Part shown: piece by piece, positions 6,744 to 15,498 of the stretch
Position numbering within the stretch: the stretch's first letter is position 1
Layout: every line of letters starts with the position of its first letter
DNA from: JAJZQD01 sp021847735
Lineage (GTDB): Bacteria; Bacillota; Thermincolia; Thermincolales; UBA2595
NCBI GenBank assembly: GCA_027324025.1
Contig: DAHVYW010000024.1
Span: 1-53,528 of the forward strand
DNA length: 53,528 nucleotides
Direction of reading: 5' to 3'
Notes under the pieces: generated by a model
Told to the model about the DNA's origin: nothing
The model's database searches: none
The model's input: only the letters and a program-made list of their open reading frames with translations
Translations under genes and position numbers: made by a program

Positions 6744-9396
6744 ACTTCACTGTTTTTTTGCTTTTGTTGGCCGTTTCCGTAAACCGTGCTATCATTGCCG
6801 CGGCTTCGGCTCTTGTGGTATAACCTTGGGGTGAGAAAATCCCATTATCGGAACCGTTCATAATCTTAGCTTTAATAACCGGGGCCAGTTCTTTTCTGGC
6901 CCATAAGCTGACCCTGTTGGCATCAGAAAACGAACTGAATATCTTGACAACTTCCTGATCTTTCAGGGCTTTCAAACTTCCTGCGCGGGCGATGATAACT
7001 CCGGCTTCTTCCCTGGTGATATGACGGTCAGGGGCAAAAAGGTCATGAGACACACCTGACACTATACCTGCCCTTAGGGCAGTTTCAACATACTGGTATT
7101 CCCAGTCGTTATCATCAACATCATCGTATGATTCTTTCTCCGGTTTATAAAGCTTTATGCCCATCGCTTTAACCAGGAAGGTAACAAATTCCGCTCTGGT
7201 AATGTCGCTGTCCGGGTAGAACCTATTCCGGGAACTACCCGAAACGGCACCCCGGGCCACCAGAAATTCAATGTCACGCTGAGCCCAGTGACTTATTACA
7301 TCCTCAAAGGTCTGATAGCTCATTGTGGCGGCATAATAACCATCCCTATCGTTTTCAATGCTAATGGTCTGGGCTTTAGGGTCAACCACACCACCCAGAA
7401 CTTTCCACTCGTCTTCACCCGAGTCAAAGAAGAAGACTGAAACCTTGTGGGATTGGTTTTCCTTAACCACACTATCATATTTTAAAGTCACCTTATAAGG
7501 TTTTATCGGCCAATCCCCGTCAAAACTGACCCGGATAACCGGCCCGATGAATGCTGACTGGCCGGGGGGACCGTTTATATCATGCGGGTCCGTAACAGAT
7601 ATTACGGAAATGGTGTTAAGCCCCGCCGAGCCTTTAGCCAGTTTAACCTTAACGAGATCGCCAAAGGCGGTTGCCTCGCCGCCGTCTTCAAGCTTGGTTT
7701 TAACAATAGCATCGTGTTTGGCCAGTGGGTCGTAGTTTAGAGTTAGCGTTTTCGTCGTGGTCTTATCACCTATTTTTGCTTCCAGTTTAATTTCATTTTT
7801 TCCCTTCTGCAGAGCTACAGTCTGGTTGAAACTTCCGTCAGAATACACTCTGGGTGTTTTATCGCCGACCTTCAGTGTATTGAAATCCGCTTTCTTCAAT
7901 TTGCCGTATATTGTAACTTCATTTGAGTATACCGTTGATCCGTCAAGAGGCGATGAAACCGTGATTCCCGGGCCAGCGTTGTAATTGAGTATTATTGTCC
8001 TGGTCACAGGCTGCCTGGCAGGCAGGTAGACGCCGCCAGCTACTACAGTGTTGGCAGTGAGACTTAATTCAATTGAATTGTTTCCTGAACTGAGAGTGAT
8101 GGGGTCCGTCCGGAAGGTGCCGTTGATAATCTTTGATTTGCAGTCCACCCCTTGTACCGTAAACGCACTAATTTCACTGGGGTCACCAGGAAAAACTGTT
8201 CCCTCCAAAATCACATCCTCTGTTTCCACGGTATCCCCGCTGTAATGGGAAGTGACTGTTAATGCAGGAACCCCGCTGTAATAGACCTTTAGGTTTGTAG
8301 TATTTGCCTGGCTTCCGTTAACAGCCTTAATTTCAATGTTATTAACCAAATTGGTGAGGGCAATGGTTTGGTTGAAACTCCCGTCCGAGGAGTTAAACCA
8401 AACCGCTTGATTATTAATCCATAACCCGTTAGCCTGGGTGTTGAATACCCTTCCAGATATAGTTACGGAGTCCCTGGTTACTACGGCACCGTTGGAAGGT
8501 GAGGTTAGAACTACCACCGGCCCGGCGTCATACCTGACCTCCAGGTATCTCGTTGTCACATAAACTCCGTCGGTAACCGTCAAGGAAATTGTATTATTTC
8601 CCGGGCTCAGAGTTACAGCACTATTAAAGTTGCCGCTGCCGTCAAAACCAATAACCGTTCCGTTAATTTTCAGGCCATTGGTTATTGTTTGGGTCACGGT
8701 CCCTGAAATGTGAATGGAACCGGTTGTTACCACCGAGCCGCTTGCCGGCACAAGATTATAAATATTCGGCCTTCCCAGCAGGTCATTGTACCTGATAAAC
8801 AGTGTTTTCTCCACTCTGGTCCCTGCTCCGGTGACACCCACGGTTATACGGTTGTCTCCCGGGGTTAAACCACTAACATCCACTGAAAAATCGCCGGTAC
8901 ATGGCCCAGAGTATGACGGTTGCCCATTAAGGCTAACTGTCGTGGTATAACTGTTATATACGTCGTAATAGACCCTTCCGTTAACGGTAACCCGGTTTGA
9001 ATAAATAACGGAGTCGGCACCAGGGCTTAATAAACTAATGGTAGGGACTGCGGTACTACGGGCATAGGTTACGGTAAGATATACGATAGTCGTGTATGTT
9101 GAGTTGGAGGCGGTCAACTTTATAGTGTTATTGCCTTCTGACAGGTTTTGCACCTTATAGTTGAAGGTGCCGCTACCGCCTATCGGTATACTTTCCTCGT
9201 TTATTCGCAAAAATGTGGCGTTAGCAGCATACCCCGATACGTCAACTGAAGATGTTGAGACCACCGAACCACTTGTCGGCGTTGTCACTGTAATCGTCGG
9301 CTGAACCTCGGCCAAAGCCAAAGACCCCGGTAAAAGTATACTGAGCAGCATCGTGAATAACAACACCCTGGCCAAAAGCCTATTTTTCTCTTTCAT
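6742..9396 (-). CDS. S-layer-homology surface protein with tandem Ig-like domains
   Basis: An 884-residue exported protein. Signal peptide at about residues 1-29 (ending SLALAE). At least six tandem beta-sandwich repeats of about 85-95 residues follow, each opening with a pattern like I-x-V-x-SP-x-x-G-x-x-V and containing G-x-F-N and L-x-x-GxNxI blocks. They resemble Ig-like or glucodextranase-B-type domains. A linker of about 130 residues precedes three SLH modules at the C-terminus (starting FEDVISHWAQRDIE, YDDVDDNDWEYQYV and FSDANRVSLWARKE), which bind pyruvylated secondary cell-wall polymers. It is probably a structural S-layer or cell-surface adhesin; no catalytic domain is evident. Confidence 0.88.
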   Translation of the reverse strand: MKEKNRLLARVLLFTMLLSILLPGSLALAEVQPTITVTTPTSGSVVSTSSVDVSGYAANATFLRINEESIPIGGSGTFNYKVQNLSEGNNTIKLTASNSTYTTIVYLTVTYARSTAVPTISLLSPGADSVIYSNRVTVNGRVYYDVYNSYTTTVSLNGQPSYSGPCTGDFSVDVSGLTPGDNRITVGVTGAGTRVEKTLFIRYNDLLGRPNIYNLVPASGSVVTTGSIHISGTVTQTITNGLKINGTVIGFDGSGNFNSAVTLSPGNNTISLTVTDGVYVTTRYLEVRYDAGPVVVLTSPSNGAVVTRDSVTISGRVFNTQANGLWINNQAVWFNSSDGSFNQTIALTNLVNNIEIKAVNGSQANTTNLKVYYSGVPALTVTSHYSGDTVETEDVILEGTVFPGDPSEISAFTVQGVDCKSKIINGTFRTDPITLSSGNNSIELSLTANTVVAGGVYLPARQPVTRTIILNYNAGPGITVSSPLDGSTVYSNEVTIYGKLKKADFNTLKVGDKTPRVYSDGSFNQTVALQKGKNEIKLEAKIGDKTTTKTLTLNYDPLAKHDAIVKTKLEDGGEATAFGDLVKVKLAKGSAGLNTISVISVTDPHDINGPPGQSAFIGPVIRVSFDGDWPIKPYKVTLKYDSVVKENQSHKVSVFFFDSGEDEWKVLGGVVDPKAQTISIENDRDGYYAATMSYQTFEDVISHWAQRDIEFLVARGAVSGSSRNRFYPDSDITRAEFVTFLVKAMGIKLYKPEKESYDDVDDNDWEYQYVETALRAGIVSGVSHDLFAPDRHITREEAGVIIARAGSLKALKDQEVVKIFSSFSDANRVSLWARKELAPVIKAKIMNGSDNGIFSPQGYTTRAEAAAMIARFTETANKSKKTVK

Positions 9397-9512
9397 TACT
9401 TGACCCCCTAAAGATTTAGCCTTGTAATCACCTGCTTTCTACATTTCGACAAAGTTCAATAAAATCCTTTGCCAAATTTGGTAAAAAATCCGGTTCGATT
9501 TTCGAAAAAAAA

Positions 9513-9632
9513 GGAAGAGACAGGTATATTCCTCCGGGCGAGCAACAACTCAGCCAGCAAACCGCTCCCGCTCACGCGGATCGCGGGCTGGCGGACGTCA
9601 GACTCGCCCTGCGGAACACACCTGTCTCTTCC
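9513..9632 (-). repeat. Dispersed palindromic repeat, copy B (inverted)
   Basis: A 120-bp element with 20-bp arms at 9513-9532 and 9613-9632, homologous on the opposite strand to copy A at 2132-2250. Where copy A has AAGGGCAGG in the arm this copy has GAGACAGG, with matching changes in the partner arm. It begins 3 bases after the splB stop and, on the minus strand, ends in a run of eight T, so this copy probably terminates splB transcription. Confidence 0.8.
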
Positions 9633-9634
9633 TT

Positions 9635-10666
9635 TTAAACCAAGTATTCTACCTTAGCCATGGGGACATACTCCTGTACCATCTCATTTAATGACGATTT
9701 TATCTCATCCATTGTATCCGGCTGGTATACGTATTTTCCGTAACCGAACTGGCCGAACTTAAACTTCCGTTCCGTTTCGTCCATGGGGAGCGTAGTATCC
9801 GGGAAGACATCCAGGATAATGTTTTTAGCCTTCTTGGTAAAACGGTGGGTTATCATCTCAAGGGTCACCTTTTCTCCACTGCCGAAACGTTCCCTGAGCA
9901 GGTGGAATACCTGACGATATTCTTCCTGCCAGCCGGGGTACCAGAAAACGGGGGCAATAATAAACCCGGTGGGGTATCCCGCCGCCGCTGCCTTCTCTGC
10001 AGCCTCCAACCGCTGGGCAAGCCCCGGTGTACCTCGTTCAAACCGGTCGATAACAGAGGACGCATTAATACTGAACCGTATTCTGGTATGTCCTTGATGC
10101 TGTAAGTTTAACAGGGGTTCCACATTCGTAAATTTAGTTACAAACCTGAAACGCCCATGTTCTTGTTCCCCGAAAAAAGTGACGGCTTTACTCAAAGCCC
10201 CGGTATATGGTTCCACAGGCAGCGGGTCAGAGGTGGCCGCTCCCTCAAAAACCGTAGGCTCGGGAAGCCTTAAATCAATGTATTTCCGGGCCTGCCCAAG
10301 AATATCATCTATGTTTACATATACCCGAATATAGGGCTTTTTTCCCAGTGTCGTATTCAGGTAACAGTACTGGCATTTCCCGGGGCAGCCGGTTACCAAA
10401 GGAAGTTGGAAGTGGGCAGAAGGTTTACAGGTTTGAAAATCAAGGGTTTTCCTTACTCCCACCACCAAAGTCCGTTTTCCCTCCAGGTAAGCTTCCCTGG
10501 CCGCAGCGCCCGGTATCCCGGTAATCCTGTTATGGGACCCTGTTAGCCTCACTTCGGTTCCCAGTTCCTTCAGTATCCTGAATACCCGCAGGCCTATAGA
10601 GTACTCCAGGGCCTCCTTTTCAAAAAACGCCCTTTTGGGCACAAAAGGGAAGGAACCATGTAACAC
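9635..10666 (-). CDS. splB: Spore photoproduct lyase
   Basis: A radical SAM enzyme that repairs the UV lesion 5-thyminyl-5,6-dihydrothymine in germinating spores. The cluster motif CPGKCQYCYLN gives the three Fe-S cysteines. The flanks CKPSAHFQ and FEGAATSD and the N-terminal region FVPKRAFFEKEALEY align with known enzymes. Start GTG 10666 is chosen because it gives 343 residues, close to the 342 of the B. subtilis enzyme; the frame stays open to ATG 10768 and to 10825. As I recall the B. subtilis and Geobacillus enzymes, the H-donor cysteine lies in the motif ACTSD; here it is AATSD, an alanine. The only other cysteine is in CKPS, 14 residues before the cluster, which may serve instead as reported for a clostridial enzyme. 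Confidence 0.88.
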   Translation of the reverse strand: MLHGSFPFVPKRAFFEKEALEYSIGLRVFRILKELGTEVRLTGSHNRITGIPGAAAREAYLEGKRTLVVGVRKTLDFQTCKPSAHFQLPLVTGCPGKCQYCYLNTTLGKKPYIRVYVNIDDILGQARKYIDLRLPEPTVFEGAATSDPLPVEPYTGALSKAVTFFGEQEHGRFRFVTKFTNVEPLLNLQHQGHTRIRFSINASSVIDRFERGTPGLAQRLEAAEKAAAAGYPTGFIIAPVFWYPGWQEEYRQVFHLLRERFGSGEKVTLEMITHRFTKKAKNIILDVFPDTTLPMDETERKFKFGQFGYGKYVYQPDTMDEIKSSLNEMVQEYVPMAKVEYLV

Positions 10667-10685
10667 ACCCCGTACTTTTACCGGA

Positions 10686-10868
10686 TTAACTGCCGGTTTC
10701 TTTGGTGCTTCCTGCTTCACTATCTGTGCCGTCCCGGTCGTTTTTATTTTCAATAAGATATTCTTCATCTGTTGGCCTGCCGTTAACACTGGCGAAAACC
10801 CCCGAACCAAGTTCCGTAGGAACAAACTCGCGGGGCGGCGGCTGTTTGTAATTTTTATCCTTTTTCAT
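10686..10868 (-). CDS. Small hydrophilic protein upstream of splB, 60 aa
   Basis: ATG 10868 follows a strong AAAGGAGGAG ribosome site. The 60-residue product (MKKDKNYKQPPPREF...) is polar and acidic near its end, with no cysteine and no membrane segment. It ends 20 bases before the preferred splB start, which suggests translational coupling. If splB starts at its upstream ATG the two would overlap by about 80 bases. Function unknown; a spore-associated small protein is a guess from context only. Confidence 0.55.
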   Translation of the reverse strand: MKKDKNYKQPPPREFVPTELGSGVFASVNGRPTDEEYLIENKNDRDGTDSEAGSTKETGS

Positions 10869-10986
10869 CGGCTCCTCCTTTTTTTCGGTTGATATGGTTC
10901 CTGTAAGTATTATTTCCTGGCAACCGGCCAAATGATTCAAAGGGGTCGGCAAAAAGGTCAAAAAAAAGTGGCTGCATACCACTTGG

Positions 10987-11184
10987 TTATTGGTTACTGT
11001 CTTTTCTGTAATAATTTTTCCACTCAAATTCTATAATGTCAAACTCAAAGGGATTGGTGTTCATAAGCTCTTCTTCCAGAGGGGTAAGTTTCCGTTTCTC
11101 AGGTCCCGGGTTTGTTTCTGCCGGGGCTTTACGCTGTAACCACCAATCCTCGCCATTTGGAAGCGGAACTGACCCCCACAGCAA
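10987..11184 (-). CDS. Possible small protein, 65 aa
   Basis: An open frame with a TTG start and no convincing ribosome site; internal ATG codons exist (MNTNPFEFD). The sequence is hydrophilic and proline/glutamate rich (PLEEELMNTNPFEFDIIEFEW) and does not look like a random shadow, but I know no relative. It lies between a terminator and the small gene preceding splB. Low confidence. Confidence 0.3.
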   Translation of the reverse strand: MLWGSVPLPNGEDWWLQRKAPAETNPGPEKRKLTPLEEELMNTNPFEFDIIEFEWKNYYRKDSNQ

Positions 11185-11196
11185 TCTTGGGTACTA

Positions 11197-11225
11197 AAAA
11201 ACCCTTTCCTTAAGGAAAGGGTTTT
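11197..11225. terminator. Terminator of the CooC-like gene
   Basis: A perfect palindrome AAAACCCTTTCC-TTAA-GGAAAGGGTTTT lies 24 bp after the minus-strand stop codon at 11249. It has T runs on both strands. Confidence 0.85.
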
Positions 11226-11248
11226 CTTTCGTTAATCACTTTTGGCTA

Positions 11249-11998
11249 TTACAGCCCAACTTTACCGATGATTTCCCTTACCGCTTGAACAGCCTTGGAA
11301 TCTTCGGGCAAATCAAACAGCGGCCTGCTTTTCAAATCGTATTCCGCTACCATGGGATCATATGGGATAACACCGATTAATTCAAGACCGGTATCCTTGA
11401 TTTCACCCATCAGGTCGTCAATTCCGTCCATAGCCTTGGTTACTATAAGATATGTGTTAAAAACCTTGGTTTGCAAGCCTTTGACAATCTCTTTAACCCG
11501 GCCGGCCGACCTGATTCCCCTAGCCGATGCATCACTGATGATAAAGAAATAATCAATATCCTGAACCACCTGCCGGCTCAAATGTTCGAGTCCTGCCTCA
11601 TTGTCGGTAACCACATAATCGTAGTTGTCTCTGAGGTTGCTAAGGTGACGGCGCAGCAGGTCGTTGGGATAGCAGTAGCAGCCCGACCCGTGCGGGACGC
11701 CTAAAACAAGCAAATCTATATGCTTGGTTTCAATAAGGGATTGGCTGAGCTTCCACTCAATAAAACCTTCCTTGGTCATCCCTGTTGGCACCGCATTGGA
11801 CTTCACCGAATCTACCGCTTCGGCGATGGTGGATTCTACTTCAAACCCGAGAGCCTCATTGAGATTGGCGTTGGGGTCAGCATCAACGGCCAGGATAGCG
11901 GCCTTTTTCGTATTAACCAGTTCCCTTAACAGTATTGCAGTAAAAGTGGTCTTGCCTGTGCCGCCTTTACCGGCAACGGCAATCATTTTTGATGGCAT
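11249..11998 (-). CDS. CooC-like nickel-insertion ATPase (MinD/ParA superfamily)
   Basis: A 249-residue deviant-Walker P-loop ATPase: AGKGGTGKTT at about residues 9-18, with the signature lysine, and VDADPNANLNEALG as switch region. It carries GSGCYCYPN in the middle, the CxC pair that in CooC binds nickel at the dimer interface. CooC proteins load nickel into carbon monoxide dehydrogenase; related ones serve acetyl-CoA synthase. GGAGGTG precedes the ATG. No CODH gene is within this window, so it acts in trans or for an operon elsewhere. The match argues for a carbon-monoxide or acetyl-CoA-pathway organism. Confidence 0.85.
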   Translation of the reverse strand: MPSKMIAVAGKGGTGKTTFTAILLRELVNTKKAAILAVDADPNANLNEALGFEVESTIAEAVDSVKSNAVPTGMTKEGFIEWKLSQSLIETKHIDLLVLGVPHGSGCYCYPNDLLRRHLSNLRDNYDYVVTDNEAGLEHLSRQVVQDIDYFFIISDASARGIRSAGRVKEIVKGLQTKVFNTYLIVTKAMDGIDDLMGEIKDTGLELIGVIPYDPMVAEYDLKSRPLFDLPEDSKAVQAVREIIGKVGL

Positions 11999-12107
11999 GA
12001 AAAAACACCTCCGGAGAATTCAAATTAAACCCCTTCTATTTTTTCCTTAAAAGTCGGCATTTTTATAATATACCAATAAACCTCGGAAGACAAGACAAAA
12101 GTCCGGC

Positions 12108-12584
12108 TTACCTGCTTTTGTTTACTATTTGCAGCACTGTCATGAAAGAACTCCCGGTATTTTTGATCCCCCACAACATGCCTTTTGGCACAACGACTAC
12201 CGTTGACTGGGCCAACTCCACATCTTCATAGCCTAAAGCGAGGCTGCCCGTACCCTCCACAACAAACAGAGTTAGGTCAAACCTGGCCTTTTCATAGGTC
12301 GTCTCTTGGCCGCTTTTAAAGCCAAGCATCTTCACTTCCACTGTCGGTGTGCCAATTAGGATTTTGCTAACTGAATTGCTTTCGGCAAAACCGGTTTCCT
12401 CCTGCAGTACCGCAGTCAATTTTTCTGCCGGCCATTCGGTTGAGTCAACTTTTTCAAATTCGGTGTTTCCTTTGACCAGCCTCATAGGTAAATCGCAGCA
12501 AACATATTCCTTTTTTGGACCGGCTTCGGTGATAACTTCCCGTTCACAAAGGGGACAACCGTATACATCAAAAAAATTCGCCAT
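12108..12584 (-). CDS. Zinc-ribbon/cupin protein
   Basis: A 158-residue protein starting at ATG 12584 (MANFFDVYGC), chosen because GAGGTGAAGG lies just upstream; GTG 12593 overlaps that site. The N-terminus has a CPLC ... VCCDLPM arrangement like the desulfoferrodoxin N-terminal zinc/iron ribbon. The C-terminal 80 residues form a cupin-like barrel with the phrases LALGYEDVELAQ and VVPKGMLWGIKNTG. Cupin metal histidines are not obvious, so it may bind ligand without metal. No operon partner is evident. Confidence 0.6.
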   Translation of the reverse strand: MANFFDVYGCPLCEREVITEAGPKKEYVCCDLPMRLVKGNTEFEKVDSTEWPAEKLTAVLQEETGFAESNSVSKILIGTPTVEVKMLGFKSGQETTYEKARFDLTLFVVEGTGSLALGYEDVELAQSTVVVVPKGMLWGIKNTGSSFMTVLQIVNKSR

Positions 12585-12918
12585 TACCTTCACCTCATTT
12601 GGGACTTTTTCTTAGTATACCACTTCAGTGAAAAGGAAAACTGTAAGTTAAATCACATCTCTTAGAAATAATTGCCACAGTGTTTCATTTTTCATTCTTC
12701 ATCTTTATGAACGTTTGTCAACAAAGATGTAGGGTAACATGCCAGGACCAAACCGATACCGATGATCCAGATGTATTATTTCCCTCAAATCAAAAACCCA
12801 TAAAATTATACCAAAGTCAGCAAACAATGTAAATATATTCACAATCCAAAAACAAAAAAAGGAAGGTTTGCATTAGCAAACCCTCCGAGCATTAAAGAAC
12901 CTCTTGTTTGTAAAAAGT
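12585..12918. other. Intergenic stretch without a gene
   Basis: AT-rich sequence with stops in all frames and no convincing gene. It holds one short hairpin (GGAAGGTTTGC ... GCAAACCCTCC, about 12862-12888). Its right edge is the inverted-repeat element starting at 12919. Confidence 0.6.
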
Positions 12919-13095
12919 AGGCTGTTCAAATACGAGTATAACAAGGAAAAAACAACGCCGCAACCGGAAGCGTATCTCAATACGCTGAGGATTGCGGCGC
13001 TGTTTTTGACGCAGTTAGACGAGTGCGGAGCCGTTGGCACTTCAGTGCCTTACGGATTCCGGCCCACCCCTTGCGGGTGAGTATTTCAACAGCCT
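12919..13095. repeat. MITE-like element with terminal inverted repeats
   Basis: AGGCTGTTCAAATAC (12919-12933) and GTATTTCAACAGCCT (13081-13095) are inverted repeats with one mismatch in 15. The 147 bp between them form at least two internal hairpins, including one with AACGCCGCAA against TTGCGGCGCTGTT near 12953-13010. There is no open frame, which fits a non-autonomous element. The right end overlaps the stop codon of the EF-G paralogue, so the element may also supply that gene's transcription end. Confidence 0.6.
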
Positions 13096-15121
13096 ATTTC
13101 TCTGCGGCTTCCTTATCAGCCTTGGCCTTGGCAATAATCTTATCAGCCAACATGGCGGGCACTTCTTCGTAGTATGCGAAAGACATACTGAAGGAACCAC
13201 GGCCCTGGGTGATGGATTTCAAATCAATTGAATACCTGTACATTTCGGACATCGGGGCGTTGGCCTTGACCGTGGTATATTTTTCACCGGGCTCCATACC
13301 CAGGATGCGGCCGCGTTTAGTGTTAAAGTCACTGATGATGTCACCCATGAAATTCTCTGGAACCACCACTTCTACATTGGCAATGGGTTCAAGTAAAACA
13401 GGCTTAGCCAGCAGGGCCCCTTTCTTGAAAGCCTGGGCTCCGGCAATTTTAAACGCCATTTCCGACGAGTCGACGTTGTGGTAAGACCCGTCATAGAGGA
13501 CTACTTTTACATTTGTAACCGGGTACCCGGCCAATATACCATCCACCATAGCTTCCCTGACACCTTTTTCAACTGCTGGGATATATTGTTTCGGAACAGA
13601 ACCTCCAAAAATCTCTTCGTCAAACTCAAAATCTTTATCAGCCAATGGCTCAATTCTAAGCCAGCAATGTCCGAACTGCCCGTGGCCACCTGTCTGTTTC
13701 TTGTGTTTACCCTCAACTTTGACGGTACCCCTAACGGTCTCCCGATAAGGCACTCTCGGGTCATGCATAACCACATCAACCCCGAATTTCCTTTTCAACT
13801 TATCGATGGTGATATCGAGGTGCATTTCACCCATCCCGGTAAGAATGGTCTGGTGGGTTTCCACGTTTTTTTCAACCCTCAGGGCCGGGTCTTCTTCTAA
13901 GGTCCTGGCAATGGCATTGCCAAGTTTATCCTCATCACCCTTGGATTTAGGCTCGATGGCCACCGCATAAGTCGGTACCGGGAATATGATTGGATCTTGT
14001 TTTACACATTTCTCCTTGGTGCAGAGGGTATCATTTGTATTTGTATCCTGGAGCTTGACCAGAACTGCAATGTCCCCGCATGGCAATTGTGGCGTGGGTT
14101 CCTGGTTCTTACCCCGGATATACAGTATTTGCCCTATTTTTTCGGGTTTTTCCTTGGTGGCATTGATTACGGCGGTGTCTGCTTTAAAGGTTCCGGCGAA
14201 TACCCGGATAAAGTTCATTTTACCCACGAAGGGATCAACTAAAGTCTTAAATACCAGCGCGGACAGAGCTTCTGCCGATTTATCTTCCGGTGCCGGAGAG
14301 AACTCCGCCAGGAAATCCATCGCCTGTTTTACGCCCAAGTTCTTGGTGGCGGAACCACAGAGAACCGGGGTTAGTTTTCCGGCCTTAATACCGGCCTTCA
14401 ATCCGTTCATTATTTCAGTTTCAGTTAATTCGTCACCGTTTAAATATTTTTCCAGTGCTTCGTCGTCCATCTCTGCCGATGATTCGATTAGTTTGTCCCT
14501 GTAACTTTCGAGAGCATCGGCCAATTCGTCCGGCACGGGAATCTCGCTTACCTCACCGTTGGCATTAAAGGTGTAAGCCTTTTGAGCTATTACGTCAACA
14601 TACCCTTTATAGGTTTCAGCTGCCCCTATCGGTATTTGGACCGGCACGAAGTTCCCCGGCAAAGTCTCCTGAACTTCACCCATCGCTTTTTCGAAATTGG
14701 CATTTTCACGGTCCATCTTATTGATAAAGATAATCTTCGGCAGCTCGGCATCGGTTGCCATGTTCCAAATAATTTCCGTCTGGACTTCGACCCCTGCTAC
14801 AGCGCAAACAACAAACAATGCGCCGTCAACTACCCGGAGAACCCCTTTTACTTCACTGATGAAATCGGAAAATCCGGGTGTATCAAGTAAATTAAGTTTA
14901 CTGTTCTTCCACTCGCAGGGTACAAGGGAAGTGTGAATGGTTACTTGCTTCTTGATTTCTTCTGGATGGAAGTCTGAAGTTGTTGTTCCGTCCTCTACTC
15001 TTCCTAATCTGCTAATAACTCCTGTGTTGAATAGCATTGCTTCCACCAGAGAAGTCTTGCCTGCGCTGCCGTGGGCAACGACTCCAATGTTTCTTAACTG
15101 ACTTGTCTGATAGGTTTTCAA
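13094..15121 (-). CDS. Elongation factor G-like GTPase (EF-G paralogue)
   Basis: A 675-residue translational GTPase with all G motifs: HGSAGKTS (G1), DTPGFSDF (G3), NKMD (G4). Domain II, III, IV and V of EF-G follow, with GHGQFGHCWLRIEPL and GDIISDFNTKRGRILGMEP. It belongs to the EF-G paralogue group common in Firmicutes, distinct from the canonical fusA in the str operon: the P-loop reads GSAGKT where canonical EF-G has DAGKTT. The cellular role of this group is uncertain; ribosome rescue, recycling or tetracycline-type protection have been considered. The gene stands alone. Confidence 0.85.
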   Translation of the reverse strand: MKTYQTSQLRNIGVVAHGSAGKTSLVEAMLFNTGVISRLGRVEDGTTTSDFHPEEIKKQVTIHTSLVPCEWKNSKLNLLDTPGFSDFISEVKGVLRVVDGALFVVCAVAGVEVQTEIIWNMATDAELPKIIFINKMDRENANFEKAMGEVQETLPGNFVPVQIPIGAAETYKGYVDVIAQKAYTFNANGEVSEIPVPDELADALESYRDKLIESSAEMDDEALEKYLNGDELTETEIMNGLKAGIKAGKLTPVLCGSATKNLGVKQAMDFLAEFSPAPEDKSAEALSALVFKTLVDPFVGKMNFIRVFAGTFKADTAVINATKEKPEKIGQILYIRGKNQEPTPQLPCGDIAVLVKLQDTNTNDTLCTKEKCVKQDPIIFPVPTYAVAIEPKSKGDEDKLGNAIARTLEEDPALRVEKNVETHQTILTGMGEMHLDITIDKLKRKFGVDVVMHDPRVPYRETVRGTVKVEGKHKKQTGGHGQFGHCWLRIEPLADKDFEFDEEIFGGSVPKQYIPAVEKGVREAMVDGILAGYPVTNVKVVLYDGSYHNVDSSEMAFKIAGAQAFKKGALLAKPVLLEPIANVEVVVPENFMGDIISDFNTKRGRILGMEPGEKYTTVKANAPMSEMYRYSIDLKSITQGRGSFSMSFAYYEEVPAMLADKIIAKAKADKEAAEK

Positions 15122-15498
15122 CTTTACGCCCCCCGATCAGTTTAATATTTAAACACTTTGATAGGTTTTGTATCCTATCGCGGACCGGATAAAATAAAAT
15201 CCTTTTGTATATCAGACTTTATTTAATTGTAAAGAGTTTTATTCTACAGCAACAGGTTAAATTCCTTTGCAATTTTCTAACAAATTAGTCCAAAAATTCG
15301 GCTTTCCTCGATTTTCATAATTTGACTATAAGTTAGCAGAAATATACATTTTTTATAAACCATTGAGCCCGAGGCGGTAAAGTATGTATTACCCATACTC
15401 CGTTGGCCGCCTCCGGTATAGCCGGCTTTTGTCCGGGACAATATAATAACGTAAAAATTTACTTAAGGGAGATTGCAAAGAGAAAGGGGATACAAAAC
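15122..15498. other. Intergenic region with nested hairpins before the Sec-glutaredoxin
   Basis: No gene. At 15371-15413 GAGGCGG and CCGCCTC pair as an outer stem. Inside, AGTATG (15381-15386) pairs with CATACT (15394-15399), or alternatively GGTAA pairs with TTACC. A TATAAT-like box lies shortly after, near 15443. The structure is upstream of the plus-strand selenoprotein gene and could be a leader element or the terminator of an older transcript; there is no T run. Confidence 0.45.
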
